This document shows, piece by piece, positions 7,809-8,729 of a stretch of DNA of 8,729 nt. The notes beneath the pieces were generated by a model, which was not told the DNA's origin, did not search any database, and saw nothing but the letters and a program-made list of their open reading frames with translations. A program made the translations under genes and the position numbers. The stretch comes from Thermoanaerobaculia bacterium (GTDB lineage Bacteria; Acidobacteriota; Thermoanaerobaculia; Multivoradales; JAHEKO01), in the NCBI GenBank assembly GCA_029287645.1, contig JARFQS010000057.1, positions 1 to 8,729 of the forward strand. Reading direction: 5' to 3'. Position 1 is the stretch's first letter. Each line of letters starts with the position of its first letter.

Positions 7809-7824
7809 CCCACCAGGAGGTGGG
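7809..7824. repeat. Short perfect inverted repeat in the divergent intergenic region
   Basis: CCCACC (7809-7814) and GGTGGG (7819-7824) are reverse complements separated by AGGA. It lies about 33 bases upstream of the M14 start, where it could be an operator half-site pair or a hairpin in the mRNA leader. Six-base arms in GC-rich DNA can arise by chance, so a function is not established. Confidence 0.3.
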
Positions 7825-7908
7825 TTGGCGGGAAGGCTAGCACAGCCATCGAGGGCTTCGAGCGAACCGATCCAGGGCAGAAAGGCAACGACCTCTCGGC
7901 GGATCCGC

Positions 7909-7914
7909 TAGAAT
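7909..7914 (+). promoter_or_regulatory. Candidate -10 element for sodC
   Basis: TAGAAT differs from TATAAT at one base and lies 43 bases before the sodC ATG. It stands in one of the few AT-richer patches of the intergenic region. No clear -35 partner was found, so the call is tentative. Confidence 0.3.
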
Positions 7915-7945
7915 CTCTATCTCTTGAAACTGTTGAGGATTTCGG

Positions 7946-7951
7946 AAGGAG
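7946..7951 (+). promoter_or_regulatory. Ribosome binding site of sodC
   Basis: AAGGAG stands five bases before the ATG at 7957. It rules against the in-frame TTG at 7924 as start; the ATG start also gives a clean lipoprotein signal peptide. Confidence 0.75.
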
Positions 7952-7956
7952 ACATC

Positions 7957-8613
7957 ATGTCCAAGCTCTCACTTTCCTTGCTCGTACTCGCACTTCTGGT
8001 TGGCGTGACGGCCTGTGGACCCAAATCAGAAGCACCCACACCGGAGGCACCCTCGGAAGCTGCTGAAGAGGTGGTCGAAACCGTCGAAGAAGCTCTGGTA
8101 GGCGTTGCCGTGCTGACGCCTCGCGCCGACACCGACGTCGCGGGAACGGTGACGTTCACCCAAACTGGAGAAGGCGTGGTGGTCGTGGCCAATATCTCCG
8201 GGGTCGCACCGGGTCTGCATGGGATCCATCTGCACGAGAAAGGCGACTGCAGCGCCGGGGACTTCACCTCGACGGGCGGTCACTTCAACCCCACCGGGGA
8301 TCCGCACGGCGGTCCGAACGACTCGATTCGCCACGCCGGCGATTTCGGCAACATCACCGTGGGAGAGGATGGCTCCGGTCATCTCGAGCTCCTGACCGAC
8401 ATGCTGTCGGTCGATCCCGACGCCGAGACCACCGTGATCGGCCGAGCCGTCATCCTGCACGAGGGTGAGGATGATCTGGAATCGCAGCCCACCGGAGCGG
8501 CAGGGGCTCGCCTGGCCTGTGGCACGGTCGTCATGGAGGGCCTCGAGGAGGTTCCAGGGATGACCGAGATGGAGGTCGAAGAGGAATCAGAGAACCCGGA
8601 CGCGGCGGAGTGA
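7957..8613 (+). CDS. sodC: Lipoprotein Cu/Zn superoxide dismutase
   Basis: A 218-residue precursor that dismutates superoxide to peroxide and oxygen outside the cytoplasm. Residues 1-20 are a lipoprotein signal peptide with lipobox VTAC (lipid-modified Cys20), so the enzyme is probably membrane-anchored facing the periplasm. An acidic, Ala/Pro/Glu-rich linker (about 24-46) leads to the SOD domain (about 47-192). All metal ligands can be aligned: copper His91, His93, His168 and bridging His109; zinc His117, His126 and Asp129. The disulfide cysteines are Cys98 and Cys188, and the active-site arginine is Arg185 (AGARLACG). The segment between DDL and the final motif (ESQPTGAAGA) is shorter than in many family members. 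A Glu-rich tail (192-218) follows the domain. It is transcribed divergently from the M14 gene. No co-transcribed partner is visible. Confidence 0.94.
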   Translation: MSKLSLSLLVLALLVGVTACGPKSEAPTPEAPSEAAEEVVETVEEALVGVAVLTPRADTDVAGTVTFTQTGEGVVVVANISGVAPGLHGIHLHEKGDCSAGDFTSTGGHFNPTGDPHGGPNDSIRHAGDFGNITVGEDGSGHLELLTDMLSVDPDAETTVIGRAVILHEGEDDLESQPTGAAGARLACGTVVMEGLEEVPGMTEMEVEEESENPDAAE

Positions 8614-8705
8614 AGGGCTCGACCCGCTGAACAAATCGAGTGATCTCCGAGCCGCATGCGGCGGCGGCGAACACGCCCCTGGAGTTGGCGAGTGCGCATC
8701 TCCCG

Positions 8706-8729
8706 GGTAGGGCTGAGGTGGCCCCTACC
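8706..8729. terminator. GC-rich hairpin at window end, possible sodC terminator
   Basis: GGTAGGG (8706-8712) and CCCTACC (8723-8729) are perfect reverse complements with a ten-base loop; alternatively GGGC/GCCC pairs inside with one bulged base. It lies 93 bases after the sodC stop. The window ends at the stem, so a following T-run cannot be checked. The remaining bases from 8614 show no gene. Confidence 0.25.

Larger units (their letters stand above)
7777..7956. promoter_or_regulatory. Divergent intergenic region with promoters for the M14 and sodC genes
   Basis: These 180 bases separate two divergently transcribed genes, so both promoters should lie here. For sodC, TAGAAT at 7909-7914 matches the sigma-70 -10 consensus at five of six positions and would give a leader of about 35 bases, but I see no good -35 hexamer at 16-18 bases. 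For the M14 gene no convincing promoter hexamers were found. A short palindrome at 7809-7824 is the only symmetric element noticed. No credible small gene is present. Confidence 0.55.

Noticed and set aside
7924..7956. Upstream TTG start for sodC
   Set aside because: It would put 11 residues ahead of the lipoprotein signal peptide and run through the AAGGAG ribosome binding site.
1..8729. Search for tRNA, rRNA, CRISPR, insertion sequences, attachment sites and defence genes
   Set aside because: Reading both strands by eye gave no direct-repeat arrays, transposase motifs or structured RNA genes; nearly the whole window is accounted for by seven coding regions.

Overview
The window is a GC-rich stretch of bacterial chromosome with tightly packed genes. 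It shows ordinary housekeeping and envelope genes: no mobile elements, phage genes, CRISPR arrays, tRNAs or rRNAs were seen. The gene set (a SUF operon with the SufU-type scaffold/transferase, a very large secreted M14 metallopeptidase with a C-terminal amidotransferase-like domain, and a lipoprotein Cu/Zn superoxide dismutase) suggests a free-living diderm of the Acidobacteriota or a similar phylum. That placement is inference from gene content only.

Left part (1-5195, + strand): the end of sufC, then sufD, sufS and sufU, with gaps of 24 and 14 bases and then a one-base overlap. sufB is presumably upstream of the window. SufS takes sulfur from cysteine, SufU accepts it, and SufB-SufC-SufD assemble Fe-S clusters. 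Forty-three bases after sufU comes a cytosolic M3-family oligoendopeptidase (PepF type) on the same strand, apparently added to the SUF transcription unit.

Middle (5185-7776, - strand): one long gene for an exported M14-family zinc carboxypeptidase-like protein. It meets pepF tail to tail, and the two coding regions overlap by 11 bases, so there is no room for a terminator between them.

Right part (7777-8729): a 180-base divergent intergenic region separates the M14 gene from a + strand gene for a periplasmic lipoprotein Cu/Zn superoxide dismutase with a full set of metal ligands. The last 116 bases hold no recognisable gene, only a GC-rich hairpin at the window edge.

I found no convincing previously undescribed system. 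The points most worth a second look are the SUF-pepF linkage with a hairpin at the junction, the M14/amidotransferase-like fusion with an apparently lost nucleophile, the 11-base convergent overlap, and the acidic extensions of the superoxide dismutase.
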